A stretch of 64,000 nucleotides of DNA, from assembly GCF_002056795.1 (NCBI RefSeq), contig NZ_CP020104.1:1995001-2059000 (forward strand). The letters run 5' to 3'. Made by a program: the position numbers and the translations under genes. This DNA comes from Spirosoma aerolatum (GTDB lineage Bacteria; Bacteroidota; Bacteroidia; Cytophagales; Spirosomataceae). The notes beneath the pieces are model-generated. The model ran no database searches and was not told the DNA's origin. It saw nothing but the letters and a program-made list of their open reading frames with translations. Numbering within the stretch: position 1 is the first letter of the stretch; the number at the start of each line of letters is the position of its first letter. This document shows positions 43,011 through 51,900 of this stretch, piece after piece.

Positions 43011-45293
43011 ATGAACCGAATTGTACAGGTCCTAATTATTGCAGGACTGGCCTTCTGGAGCCTGACTGCTCAGGCACAAAGTGCGCGGCTACGAGCGGCT
43101 AATAAGCAGTTCGACAATCTTAGTTATGTCAGCGCAGTGCGGGCGTACGAGGAGTTTCTGCGGGCCGACCGAAAGAAAGACCCCGCCGAAACACGCGAAG
43201 CCCTGATTAAGTTAGGCTATAGCTACCGTAAACTACAGGATACCCGCAATGCTGAGCGAGTATATGGTGAGCTGGTAAAAGACTATACCGATCTCGACAG
43301 CGAGGTGTATCTGTATTATGCACAGGCGCTGGCAGCTAACGGTAAATACCGGGATTCCCAGAAAATGTATAGTCAATATGGCGAAAAGCAGTCTCAGGAC
43401 CTCCGTGGACGCCGTTTTACGGTCTCTTATATGGATATGAGCCGGTTTTATCAGGACTCGTCATCATACCGGATGTACAGTCTCCCAATCAATTCACGGC
43501 AGGCTGATTTTAGTCCGATGTATTACAAAAATGGGCTGGTTTTTGTATCGGCGCGTGATGAGTCAGGTGTGCTGAAACGAGTCTTTAACTGGAATCAGAC
43601 ACCTTTTCTGGACCTTTATTTTCACCCGGATACCAACCAGCTTCGTGTGCCGGGAGCCGATTTGATGCGACCAGGTAACTCGGCTGTGCTGGGCGGAGGT
43701 AGCGATGCAAAACCCGGTGCTGCTGATCCGGCTGTTGAACAAACAAAGTTGAGCAAAACGGAAATTTTTAGCCGTACGATCAATACGAAATACCACGAAG
43801 GGCCAATGACTTTCACCAAAGATCAGAACTTCATTGTCTTTACCCGGAACAACACAAGTAAAGGAAAAGCAGGGAAAAGTTCGGATGGTGTTAGAAAATT
43901 GAAATTGTACTCTTCCGTGAATCGAAATGGCAAGTGGGTCGATATTCAGGAGTTGCCATTCAACAGTAATGAGTACTCTGTAGGTCACCCGGCCTTCTCT
44001 CCCGACAACACAAAAATGTACTTTGCCTCAGATATGCCGGGTGGATACGGTGGTACCGATATTTATGTCGTTGAATTTAATAACGGCCAATGGGGTACAC
44101 CCGTAAATATGGGGAAGGAGATCAATACCGAAGGAAATGAGATGTTCCCCTTTGTAGCCGAAGGCGATAACCTGTACTTCTCGTCAGATGGTCATGAAGG
44201 GCTGGGAGGGCTAGACGTTTTTGTCGCTGAGCTTAAGGATGGAATTGCCTATAAAGGTGTTCAGAACGTAGGGGCACCGATCAATTCAGAAAAAGATGAT
44301 TTCGGGTTTATTACCGATAAGAACCGTACATCGGGCTATGTAAGCAGCAACCGCAAAAAGGGCGTGAGCGACGATGATATCTATTCGTTTCGGCGCACCT
44401 GTAAACAGCTTAACATTCTGGTATACGATGCAAAAACCAATACGCCCCTCGAAAATGCGGATGTTCGGATCATGCGGAATGGCGTAAACCAGGATCTCCG
44501 TATAACCGATATGCAGGGGCGAACCGATTTGTGTGTCGATACCAATACCGAATACGAATTCAAAGCGATTAAAGAAGGGTATGCTATGAACAGCGTTCGG
44601 TTCTCAACCCTGACTCAGTCGCCCAAACCCGTCATGAACGTATCGATTTATCTTGAGCGGTCAGAGAATACGCTGGTCAAAGGGGTAATCAAAACTGAAG
44701 TGGACCAGCAACCCGCTAAAGGGGTTCGAGTGACGCTTCGGAATGAAAAGGACAAAACCGAACAGACCGTCATGACTGGCCCCGATGGTGGCTATGAATT
44801 CGATGTGAAACCGAATGCACCGTACACCATTACCGCTCAGAAGGATCGGTACGCCACCAAAAAAGCACAATACGGTAAAGCTAAACGTAAAACGAAAGTG
44901 GTTACCGACTCGTTGGGATTATATGGGGTAGGGGATGTATTCCAACTCAAGAACATCTATTACGACCTGAACAAATTCTTCATCCGGGCCGACGCTGCAC
45001 ACGAACTTGACCATGTGCTGGCTATCCTGAAAGAATATCCGCAGATGCAGATTGAACTTCGGTCGCATACGGATGCGCGCGCTACAGATGCTTACAACCT
45101 GCGTTTGTCGGAAAACCGTGCCCGGGCTGCTATGGACTATCTGGTATCAAGAGGAGTTTCAGCGAATCGGCTTGTTGCTCGTGGGTATGGCGAGTCGGAG
45201 ATAGTGAATGGTTGCGTCGATGGGGTGAACTGTACTGAAAACGAACACCAGCAAAATCGACGCACTGAATTTAAGATTTTATCTGTCCAATAG
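43011..45293 (+). CDS. PorE-like OmpA-family protein
   Basis: A 760-residue exported envelope protein. In order: signal peptide (1-23), TPR-like helices (about 25-135), a PD40/WD40-type beta-propeller (about 150-460, with repeats such as HPAFSPDNTKMYFASDMPGG), a carboxypeptidase-regulatory-like domain region (about 470-620), and a C-terminal OmpA peptidoglycan-binding domain (YYDLNKFFIRADA, ELRSHTDARATDAYNLRLSENRA in part). This is the architecture of PorE, a type IX secretion component linked to peptidoglycan. The signal here is type I rather than a lipobox. It is a strong candidate but could be a paralogue. A hairpin terminator follows. Confidence 0.88.
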   Translation: MNRIVQVLIIAGLAFWSLTAQAQSARLRAANKQFDNLSYVSAVRAYEEFLRADRKKDPAETREALIKLGYSYRKLQDTRNAERVYGELVKDYTDLDSEVYLYYAQALAANGKYRDSQKMYSQYGEKQSQDLRGRRFTVSYMDMSRFYQDSSSYRMYSLPINSRQADFSPMYYKNGLVFVSARDESGVLKRVFNWNQTPFLDLYFHPDTNQLRVPGADLMRPGNSAVLGGGSDAKPGAADPAVEQTKLSKTEIFSRTINTKYHEGPMTFTKDQNFIVFTRNNTSKGKAGKSSDGVRKLKLYSSVNRNGKWVDIQELPFNSNEYSVGHPAFSPDNTKMYFASDMPGGYGGTDIYVVEFNNGQWGTPVNMGKEINTEGNEMFPFVAEGDNLYFSSDGHEGLGGLDVFVAELKDGIAYKGVQNVGAPINSEKDDFGFITDKNRTSGYVSSNRKKGVSDDDIYSFRRTCKQLNILVYDAKTNTPLENADVRIMRNGVNQDLRITDMQGRTDLCVDTNTEYEFKAIKEGYAMNSVRFSTLTQSPKPVMNVSIYLERSENTLVKGVIKTEVDQQPAKGVRVTLRNEKDKTEQTVMTGPDGGYEFDVKPNAPYTITAQKDRYATKKAQYGKAKRKTKVVTDSLGLYGVGDVFQLKNIYYDLNKFFIRADAAHELDHVLAILKEYPQMQIELRSHTDARATDAYNLRLSENRARAAMDYLVSRGVSANRLVARGYGESEIVNGCVDGVNCTENEHQQNRRTEFKILSVQ

Positions 45294-45301
45294 TTATTTG
45301 T

Positions 45302-45371
45302 GAATAATCTATTATAAACGAAAAAGCAGCCCACCAGAATGGGCTGCTTTTTCGTTTATAATAGACTATTC
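45302..45371. terminator. Long bidirectional terminator hairpin
   Basis: Arms 45302-45333 and 45340-45371 pair at 31 of 32 positions. The centre is AGCAGCCCA/TGGGCTGCT flanked by A and T runs, which suits termination in both directions. It separates the PorE-like gene from the convergent small gene and overlaps the latter's stop codon. Confidence 0.9.
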
Positions 45372-45557
45372 AGTGCTTTGCTTTACGTGTTTTTTATGAA
45401 CTGACTTGGTCATCGTTTTTGACTTGGCCGGGGTGGTTTTCTTTACGGTTGTAGTCGTTGTCGTTTTGGTGACGGGTTTATCCTGTGAAGGAGTGGCAAA
45501 AGCCGTGTTAACGCAAAGAGCGGCTACCACACAGGCAGCCCAAACGGACGTTTTCAT
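45366..45557 (-). CDS. Small secreted Thr/Lys-rich protein
   Basis: A 63-residue protein with a signal peptide (KTSVWAACVVAALCVNTAFA) and a mature part of about 40 residues made almost only of Thr, Lys, Val, Ser and His. The ATG at 45557 is chosen; an in-frame start at 45590 adds 11 residues. No domain is recognisable. Similar basic small exported proteins are common and unassigned in Bacteroidota. The stop lies within the adjoining terminator hairpin. Confidence 0.6.
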   Translation of the reverse strand: MKTSVWAACVVAALCVNTAFATPSQDKPVTKTTTTTTVKKTTPAKSKTMTKSVHKKHVKQSTE

Positions 45558-45731
45558 AAGTTTAAGAATGGTTTTAGTGAACAGACCCACCTTCTGGTGA
45601 GCCTTTCTGCCGAAAGATCGGTCGCTCGAATGAAGTGCCGATAAAGAGTAACTTAAAAACCTCTTAAACTGTTAAGTAATCTGTATGATTCATTTAGATT
45701 GAACTGCAAGTGCGTAATGGACTCGATATAG

Positions 45732-46271
45732 TCATGTCTCTCTGCGCCTATTGCGTACTTGCGGTATAACCCGCACTGTGACCGATAGTTGCCCAATATG
45801 CCGCATGGTATGTTCGGCGGCATGGGTTAGCAGACCAATCACGGTTGAAGGCAACTGCGCCCGCCCAACACCTCGTGTTTCAGTTAGCGTTTCTTCCTTG
45901 GTTTCCCGAAGCTGAGTAAGGGCTTTATTAACCTGCATATCAAACTGTTGTATTAATTCCTGAACGGTTGGTATCGGGGCTCCTGGCTTTCCTTCGGCAG
46001 CTAAGGCGGCTAACTGTTCAGGCGAAAGGGCTTCGGTACGGGCATAGGTAAGGAGTCGATCCAGTACACCCGTCAGGTGTTGTAAGTGAAAGCCGACAGA
46101 GGCAACATTCGCAGGGCGTTCCCAAAGCAAATTGTCTGGGAAACCCTGCATAAGAATGTGAAGTTCCTCCTGTGCCTGCATCAGCGCATGAGCAATCGGC
46201 TGAAGCAAGGGAGGCATATCAGGAAGTGGCCCGCGTAGCCAGACTTCACGCGTTTCAACAGGTGGTTGCAT
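45732..46271 (-). CDS. DinB-family four-helix protein
   Basis: A 179-residue DinB/YfiT-type four-helix bundle. The metal-binding histidines are seen in SVGFHLQHLTGVLDRLL and HAAEHTMRHIGQLSVTV. Members are metal-dependent thiol transferases (for example bacillithiol or mycothiol users) or have unknown roles. It stands alone between a small secreted protein gene and an SDR gene. The N-terminus has about 15 Pro-rich residues before the fold. Substrate unknown. Confidence 0.88.
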   Translation of the reverse strand: MQPPVETREVWLRGPLPDMPPLLQPIAHALMQAQEELHILMQGFPDNLLWERPANVASVGFHLQHLTGVLDRLLTYARTEALSPEQLAALAAEGKPGAPIPTVQELIQQFDMQVNKALTQLRETKEETLTETRGVGRAQLPSTVIGLLTHAAEHTMRHIGQLSVTVRVIPQVRNRRRET

Positions 46272-46361
46272 AAGAGAGAATAGTCAGGAGTGAGCATAAA
46301 TAGCCGAGTGTGATCACGGATGACTGTAGGGTTAACAAATCCTTACCAGGCTTGCCTATTC

Positions 46362-47150
46362 TCAAATCACTGTGCCACCATCGGCGTAGAACAGGCTGCC
46401 CGTACTGTAAGACGATGCGTTTGAGGCTAAAAACAGCGCCAATGGGCTGATTTCTTCGGGGTTACCCATGCGGGCAATAGGCAGGCGTTTGGTGAAATGA
46501 TCGAGTATTTTCTCGTTTTGCCAAAGGGCCTGGCTGAATTTGGTTTTTATAAGACCGGGGCAAATAGCATTGACCCGAATCCCATCGGTTCCCCACTCTT
46601 TGGCCAGCACTTTGGTAAGCATATTCAGCGATGCTTTGCTGACGCTGTAGATACCCAGGCCAGGGTCGGGGGTATGTCCGGCAATACTGCTGATCATGAT
46701 TACACTACCCCCCCCTCGTTCTTTCATGCTTGGGTAACAAAGCTTACTCAGTTCAAATGGGGCCTTCACATTGGCCTGCATAATCTTATCAAAAGCACCG
46801 CCGTCGCATTCCAGAGCAGGTCCAAAAACAGGGTTAGAGGCCGCGTTATTTACCAGAATATCAATGCCGCCGTATGTAGCAATGGTTTTATCGACCAGTT
46901 GCCTGAGCTGGTCAGAATCGCCTACGTGGGCGGCAATGCCTGTTGCTTCGCCACCCTGGGCCCGAATGTCGGCAGCAAGGGCATCGCAAGCATCCTGCTT
47001 TCGACTGCTGACGATGACTTTGGCACCAAAACGAGCAAATACGCGGGCTATGTCTTCGCCAATGCCTTTGCTGGCTCCGGTAATGATGGCGACTTTATCG
47101 GTAAGATCAAATAATGCTTTTTCCGTAGGAGAAACTGGTTGAGGGGTCAT
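46362..47150 (-). CDS. SDR-family NAD(P)-dependent oxidoreductase
   Basis: A 262-residue classical short-chain dehydrogenase. Cofactor loop IITGASKGIGEDIA near residue 24, NNAASNP near 104, catalytic Ser in MISSIAGH and YSVSK near 172, and RVNAICPGLI after it. It resembles 3-oxoacyl-reductase or glucose-dehydrogenase-like SDRs; the substrate is not evident. The ATG at 47150 is chosen, since the longer start at 47201 reads into an inverted repeat. It lies downstream of the amidoligase cluster on the same strand, with a repeat element in between. Confidence 0.92.
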   Translation of the reverse strand: MTPQPVSPTEKALFDLTDKVAIITGASKGIGEDIARVFARFGAKVIVSSRKQDACDALAADIRAQGGEATGIAAHVGDSDQLRQLVDKTIATYGGIDILVNNAASNPVFGPALECDGGAFDKIMQANVKAPFELSKLCYPSMKERGGGSVIMISSIAGHTPDPGLGIYSVSKASLNMLTKVLAKEWGTDGIRVNAICPGLIKTKFSQALWQNEKILDHFTKRLPIARMGNPEEISPLALFLASNASSYSTGSLFYADGGTVI

Positions 47151-47163
47151 AGTAAACGTATCA

Positions 47164-47244
47164 TTAAACACAAAGACGCAATGGGTTTGCAAAGAACGCA
47201 AAACCTTTGTAGTCTCTGCGAACCCATTGCGTCTTTGTGTTTAA
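47164..47244. repeat. 24-bp inverted repeat of ACAAAGACGCAA words
   Basis: Arms 47164-47187 and 47221-47244 are perfectly complementary. Pairing extends a further 3 bp inward with one mismatch. The arm includes ACAAAGACGCAATGGGTT and related CGCAAAGA-like 8-nt words; AACGCAAAAC lies in the loop. It is placed between the SDR and ATP-grasp genes. Confidence 0.88.
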
Positions 47245-47254
47245 AAACTAAACC

Positions 47255-48451
47255 TTATTTCTCAAAAAAGCAGACTGAGCCGCCAACCCAATCTTTGTTT
47301 TTATTGAAGTTGACCCCAATCATTTCGCCCCGGCTCAGACGGCTGAGATTGGTGATGAGCGTAGGTTTCGGATCGGCTTTGGGCCAGATAAATAACATGC
47401 GAATTTCACACTTGACCAACCCATCTGGTGACTGAATGAGGGGTTCGTATTTTACCTTGCGCTGGAGCAGGTACCCGTCGCGCTGGTCGGCGGGAATTGC
47501 ATCCAGGTCGGCCTGGGTTATGTTCAGTTTGACCCCACTGCCCGCGAACGAAAACAGCGGCTTGAGCACGTAGTTTTCCAGGTTGGCAGGATAATCAGTT
47601 AGATCCGAAAGGTAGTAACTCGTTGGAATGTAGGGGCTTTTCAACAGCGGCAGGGTATATTTGCTGATTCGAAAAAACCAGTTTGGATGACCAACCCATT
47701 CTACATCCACATCGTTGGTGAGGTGAAAGTCTGTTTTAAGATCCGGAAAATTCTGTAAATCGTCGAAAATGAGTCGATTATAGATGCGCTTGATTTGAAT
47801 CTGTCGACCATCCTTTTCGTAGTATAATGACCGACCTTCCTTCCGGATTTTCGTCAGACAAACTGGCCCAACACCTGTGTATTTTTCGGTCAGCACAAAG
47901 TCGATACGTGTTTTTTGCTTTTCAGGATAGATTTCTAGCAGAATGACTTCCTCGGGGCTGTAATCCCCGACCAGCAACTGACGGAGACGTTCCAGATACT
48001 CGTCGTTCGTATCAACCGTGAATAGGTGTGAGAGATGATCTGGAATTGGATAAAAGCTGCGAAACAGACTGGCTACGTATGGCTGGAAGCCGTACAATGA
48101 CGGAAAGCCCTGCAACTCAATAAGCTGTGGGGTTAGTTCGCCCTGCTCATCGTGGCAGACGGCAAAATCGACGGCCAGAAACTGCGTATGTTCATCTTCG
48201 TTCGGTACATGCTGCCCTGTTGGAATGGCCTTTTCGGTCAATGCTTTGAAATCATCGCGGGTAATTACTTCAATAATATCGTTACAGGCTTCCAGAAGTT
48301 TGTCTGTCAATACTTTTGGGACGAAGACGGGTGTTTCAGCAACGCGAAAATCGAGCTGGCCAGGCAGATCGGTATCTATTTTCGCTAAAAAAGCCCGGTA
48401 TTGCTCCGGGCTAAAGGCTTGATTGTAGGTTTGGCGAACAGACTGAATCAT
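47255..48451 (-). CDS. ATP-grasp-like ligase of the GCS2/amidotransferase cluster
   Basis: A 398-residue protein with an ATP-grasp-like C-terminal half. Nucleotide-binding segment YVLKPLFSFAGSGVKLN lies near residues 294-310, then DGYLLQRKVKYEPLI, and RMLF with NFNK near 351-384, which would hold metal and substrate. The N-terminal half has VDFAVCHDEQGELTPQ and ELQGFPSLYGF, resembling the acceptor part of glutathionylspermidine-synthase-like enzymes. It would ligate a carboxylate to an amine with ATP. It is the third of three co-oriented genes with a glutamine amidotransferase and a GCS2-type ligase. Product unknown. Confidence 0.72.
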   Translation of the reverse strand: MIQSVRQTYNQAFSPEQYRAFLAKIDTDLPGQLDFRVAETPVFVPKVLTDKLLEACNDIIEVITRDDFKALTEKAIPTGQHVPNEDEHTQFLAVDFAVCHDEQGELTPQLIELQGFPSLYGFQPYVASLFRSFYPIPDHLSHLFTVDTNDEYLERLRQLLVGDYSPEEVILLEIYPEKQKTRIDFVLTEKYTGVGPVCLTKIRKEGRSLYYEKDGRQIQIKRIYNRLIFDDLQNFPDLKTDFHLTNDVDVEWVGHPNWFFRISKYTLPLLKSPYIPTSYYLSDLTDYPANLENYVLKPLFSFAGSGVKLNITQADLDAIPADQRDGYLLQRKVKYEPLIQSPDGLVKCEIRMLFIWPKADPKPTLITNLSRLSRGEMIGVNFNKNKDWVGGSVCFFEK

Positions 48452-48462
48452 AAAGGTAGTAT

Positions 48463-48528
48463 GACAGGATTAACAGGATAGACACGATTTACTATAAATC
48501 AAATCCTATCCATCCTGTTAATCCTGTC
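48463..48528. repeat. Inverted repeat of CAGGATTAA words
   Basis: Arms 48463-48479 and 48512-48528 are perfectly complementary over 17 bp (GACAGGATTAACAGGAT). The word ACAGGATTA repeats with a 9-nt period. It lies between the ATP-grasp and amidotransferase genes. The right arm ends 6 bases before the stop of the amidotransferase gene. Confidence 0.82.
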
Positions 48529-48533
48529 TAAAT

Positions 48534-49370
48534 TTAATTTTGTTCGAGAAACAGGTCAGTTGCAGTTAGTTCTTCGATAGCCTGCCGTAAGAAACCGGGC
48601 AGAATTATGGACTCTGTCAGAGCGATTTTGTCTGGGTCCTGTAAGTATGATACCATGGCGTCGTATTTCTCCTGGCCAAAATTCAGGACAATATGGTTCC
48701 GTTTTTCGTCTTGCAGGAAGTACCTCAGCATACCCTCGTTATCGGCCTCCGGGTGGAACTGAGTTCCAATAATTTCGGGGGAGAACCGAATCGCCATGAC
48801 TGCCCGTTCCAGTAGCACATGAGGACGGATTTTTTCAAGACACAAAATGCTGGCGCCCATTTCTTCCAGCCGTTCCATGTTGGGTTCTGTAATCTGAAAG
48901 TCGCGTGAGTCGACGGCAAAGAAGGGGTCGGGTAGTCCTTCCAGCAGCGTTTCTTCTACGCCTTCGTCCGTTTTATGAACCGGGAAGATACCAAAGGAGG
49001 TGGATTTCCGTCGGCTCAACAAGCCCAGGTCCAGGTGCCGGACAACCAACTGAAACGAGTGGCAGATCAGGAAAACGTATTTCTTGCGCTCATTATGCCT
49101 GTTCCAGTCGATGATCTGGTCGATGAGTTCAAAATAACGGGCTTCCCAATGAGCTGGCGAAGCCAGGGGACTGCCCGGACCTCCCGACGAAATGTAAATG
49201 TCATACTCCAGATCAGGGACTTCATCTTTTGACCGAACATCGAAAATATCGAGTGCAAGTTCTACGGACTCACTACCCTGTATATTCCGAATTGCGTGCA
49301 GAATACAGCGCATACCTTCATTGGCATGGCTGTTATTCATGTCTAGAACGGCTATTTTTATTAAGTTCAT
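48534..49370 (-). CDS. Class I glutamine amidotransferase-like protein
   Basis: A 278-residue protein of the GATase-I fold. The catalytic triad is intact: Cys103 in FLICHSFQLV, and His206 and Glu208 in GTQFHPEAD. The oxyanion segment ISSGGPGSP is near residue 62. Such domains release ammonia from glutamine for a partner ligase; here the partners are probably the GCS2-type ligase upstream and the ATP-grasp protein downstream. Residues 210-278 form an extension beyond the usual domain. The catalytic call is strong; the substrate of the complex is not known. Confidence 0.85.
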   Translation of the reverse strand: MNLIKIAVLDMNNSHANEGMRCILHAIRNIQGSESVELALDIFDVRSKDEVPDLEYDIYISSGGPGSPLASPAHWEARYFELIDQIIDWNRHNERKKYVFLICHSFQLVVRHLDLGLLSRRKSTSFGIFPVHKTDEGVEETLLEGLPDPFFAVDSRDFQITEPNMERLEEMGASILCLEKIRPHVLLERAVMAIRFSPEIIGTQFHPEADNEGMLRYFLQDEKRNHIVLNFGQEKYDAMVSYLQDPDKIALTESIILPGFLRQAIEELTATDLFLEQN

Positions 49371-49420
49371 AGGTGGTTGTATTGCAGTTAGTTAGTTGTC
49401 GACGGTGGTTCAGAGAATAA

Positions 49421-50521
49421 CTATAGGACGCCGAAAGAAGTTTCCTCGACAATATAATCAACGACGCTTTTCAGGCTGTTGGTCTGTTGAAAAACAGCTA
49501 ATTGACGATCGGCTCCGGTGCCCATTTCCAGGATCTTCAGTACATACTCGCACTCGGCGCGGCAACCCAGTTCGTCCACTACATCATCAATAAAATTAAG
49601 CAATTCATGAATAAGCTGGTGGGTTGGCACTTCTTCCTGTTTGCCAAAATCGATCAGTTTCCCCTCGATACCGTAGCGAGCTGCCCGCCATTTGTTTTCG
49701 TTGATCAGGATGCGTCGATAGGGGCGGAAATTTAGATTTTGCTGGTGAAGCTTATAAATTTTGGCAACAAGTGCCTGCATAATGGCGGCCAGGCAAATGG
49801 TTTCATCGACCCGCATAGGTACATCGCAGATCCGAAATTCGATGGTGTTGAAAAACGGATGGAGTCGGATGTCCCACCAGATTTTCTTTCCATTGTCGAT
49901 ACAACCCGTTTTCACCAGCAGGTTGATGTACTCATCGTATTCGGCAGCTGATGAAAAGAAATCGGGGATACCCGTTCGTGGGAACTTGTCGAATACCTTT
50001 GACCGATACGATTTAAAGCCCGTATTTCGTCCCCGCCAGAAGGGCGAATTGGCCGATAAGGCATAGATGTGAGGCAGGAAATACCGCACCGCGTTCATAA
50101 TCTGAATACCCTCGTTTCGGCTTTCGATTCCGACATGAACGTGCAGGCCAAAAATCAGGTTGGAACGGGCCACATCCCGCATTTCTTCAATCAGTCGGTC
50201 GTAGCGTTCATTGGGAGTTATAAGCTGTTCCTGCCAGTCGGAGAAAGGGTGCGTACCAGCGGCTGCAATTTTCAGGTTTTGTTTCTCCGCCAGTTCGATA
50301 ATCATCTTTCGGAGGTACGTTACTTCTTGGCGGGCATCCTGAATATTGTTGCAGATGTTCGTGCCGACTTCAACAACGGCCTGGTGCATTTCGGCCTTCA
50401 CACGCTCCTGAAGGACAATCTGGCCCCCGTCGACAATCTTCGACATATGTGAGCGTAACTCGCCGGTGCTGGGGTCAATGGTTTGGAACTCTTCTTCGAT
50501 ACCGAGGGTGAATACGGGCAT
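49421..50521 (-). CDS. Carboxylate-amine ligase, GCS2/YbdK family
   Basis: A 366-residue glutamate-cysteine-ligase-like enzyme (COG2170/GCS2). It starts LGIEEEFQTIDPSTGEL, and the metal- and ATP-binding GLHVHVGIES and RNTGFKSYRSKVFDKF segments follow. The family forms amide bonds between an acid such as glutamate and an amine. It is the first of three co-oriented genes with an amidotransferase and an ATP-grasp ligase, 50 bp from the next. The upstream 332 bp are shared with a divergent ECF sigma gene. A small-peptide or gamma-glutamyl product is likely, but cannot be named. Confidence 0.9.
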   Translation of the reverse strand: MPVFTLGIEEEFQTIDPSTGELRSHMSKIVDGGQIVLQERVKAEMHQAVVEVGTNICNNIQDARQEVTYLRKMIIELAEKQNLKIAAAGTHPFSDWQEQLITPNERYDRLIEEMRDVARSNLIFGLHVHVGIESRNEGIQIMNAVRYFLPHIYALSANSPFWRGRNTGFKSYRSKVFDKFPRTGIPDFFSSAAEYDEYINLLVKTGCIDNGKKIWWDIRLHPFFNTIEFRICDVPMRVDETICLAAIMQALVAKIYKLHQQNLNFRPYRRILINENKWRAARYGIEGKLIDFGKQEEVPTHQLIHELLNFIDDVVDELGCRAECEYVLKILEMGTGADRQLAVFQQTNSLKSVVDYIVEETSFGVL

Positions 50522-50853
50522 TGGTGCTGTGGGTTAGAAATGACGGTCTCGTTTTTGTGGAGAAACGATGAGGGAAGATAATAGTTTTTAGATTGCTTCG
50601 CTAGGATTGGTACAGTCGGCTCGTTTTTTTTGTTGGCTAAATGCGGTTAGATTTGGTGACTTGAATCGATACAATTATGGCACAGGAAACACATTGTGGG
50701 TACTAGGCCAGAACCAATTGAAGCTTTATCCTATAAGCTTTAGTTGACGTCACTAATTATCCGGCACGATAAACCTTTTAAAGTCAGAATCTTTGACGCC
50801 CTCGACCGCCTGACGTCGGGTCAGGATGGGGAGAAATCCTAAGGCATCCACGT
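50522..50853. other. Divergent intergenic region, no gene seen
   Basis: A 332-bp gap between the GCS2-type gene and an ECF sigma gene transcribed in opposite directions. It presumably holds both promoters. A hairpin CCTGAC/GTCAGG lies near 50810-50826, followed by GGAT...ATCC near the sigma start. An 8-T run lies near 50626. I see no recognisable promoter consensus and no RNA gene. Confidence 0.35.
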
Positions 50854-51405
50854 ATGGCTGAACCACCCAAACGAACCATTATCGGTACCGTCAGAGAGTA
50901 TGGGAATCGACTGTCGCGGTTTATCCGGGGGCAGGTGCGTTCGGATGAAGATGCCGAAGATATTTTGCAGGATGTTTGGTTTCAGCTTAGTAAAGTGGTT
51001 GATCTGGATGCGATCGAAAGTATTAGCGGCTGGCTTTATCAAGTGGCCCGCAATCGGATAACTGACGCCTACCGAAAGAAAAAGGAAGACCCGTTGTCGG
51101 AATTGATGATTGAAGACGACGAAGGAGACGTCAGTCTTCGGGAAATTCTGCTTTCGGATCCTCGAACCCCCGAAGATCAGTTTTTTAAGGATATTTTCTG
51201 GGAAGAACTGATGCGGGCACTGGACGAACTGCCCGAAAACCAGCGTACTGTATTTGTTCAGAATGAACTGGAAGACCGTACCTTACAGGAAATAGCCGAT
51301 GAAACTGGCGAAAACCTGAAAACCATTATTTCACGAAAACGTTATGCCGTTCAGCATTTGCGGAAACGGCTACAATCTCTTTACGACGAACTCGATAACC
51401 TCTAA
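50854..51405 (+). CDS. ECF-type RNA polymerase sigma factor
   Basis: A 183-residue ECF sigma factor. Region 2 is at about 20-85 (DAEDILQDVWFQLSKV, GWLYQVARNRITDAYRKK), a linker at 85-120 is rich in acidic residues, and region 4 is at about 128-180 (LPENQRTVFVQNELEDRTLQEIADETG in part). It heads a plus-strand operon of three small envelope-type proteins (51410, 51901, 52240), so it probably controls a membrane-stress regulon and perhaps its own operon. No anti-sigma gene of known family is adjacent. Confidence 0.93.
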   Translation: MAEPPKRTIIGTVREYGNRLSRFIRGQVRSDEDAEDILQDVWFQLSKVVDLDAIESISGWLYQVARNRITDAYRKKKEDPLSELMIEDDEGDVSLREILLSDPRTPEDQFFKDIFWEELMRALDELPENQRTVFVQNELEDRTLQEIADETGENLKTIISRKRYAVQHLRKRLQSLYDELDNL

Positions 51406-51409
51406 GACG

Positions 51410-51748
51410 ATGAGACCCCGATACGGACGAAGACGGTTTGGCTTTTTTCCTTTATTTTTTCTGGCAGCCCTGCTTGGTATAACATACGTTGTCTACTGGC
51501 TCTGGAACCAGGTACTGGTAGCCGTTGCTCCGGTTAAGGCTGTTACTTACTGGCAGGCGATGGGGCTATTGGTCTTGTTTCGGATTCTGTTTGGTGGATT
51601 CCGGTTCAATCCGTCTGGCGGAGGACCGCCCTCTGGGCCAAGGCATCAATGGCGCGAAAAATGGCAACAGATGACTGATGAAGAAAGGGCTCAGTTTAAA
51701 ACCGAATGGCGACGACGTTGGGGTGGCTGGAAGCGAACCAATAATTGA
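51410..51748 (+). CDS. Small two-TM protein of the ECF operon
   Basis: A 112-residue protein starting 4 bases after the sigma stop, with two hydrophobic segments (FFPLFFLAALLGITYVVYWL, and AMGLLVLFRILFGGF). The basic cytoplasmic tail reads QMTDEERAQFKTEW. The motif M-T/S-D-E/D-E-x-x-Q-F-K recurs in the gene at 51901, so the two appear related. Position suggests an anti-sigma or regulator acting at the membrane, but the family is unknown to me. Confidence 0.75.
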   Translation: MRPRYGRRRFGFFPLFFLAALLGITYVVYWLWNQVLVAVAPVKAVTYWQAMGLLVLFRILFGGFRFNPSGGGPPSGPRHQWREKWQQMTDEERAQFKTEWRRRWGGWKRTNN

Positions 51749-51776
51749 CCCGACTGTAACTATATGCAGTCGATCG

Positions 51777-51809
51777 AAAACCTCACCCGGTAATCTGGTG
51801 GGGTTTTTT
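51777..51809 (+). terminator. Rho-independent terminator
   Basis: Stem AAAACCTCACC (51777-51787) with GGTGGGGTTTT (51797-51807), one wobble, a 9-nt loop and six T at the end. It lies after the two-TM gene at 51410-51748 and before the gene at 51901. Confidence 0.88.
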
Positions 51810-51900
51810 ATTGAGGTTGACAAAAAAATCAAAACCTGTAAAGTAATTCCTTCGGTTGTTCGTCAACCTCTGTAGAACAACAACTTAAACACTACATACA

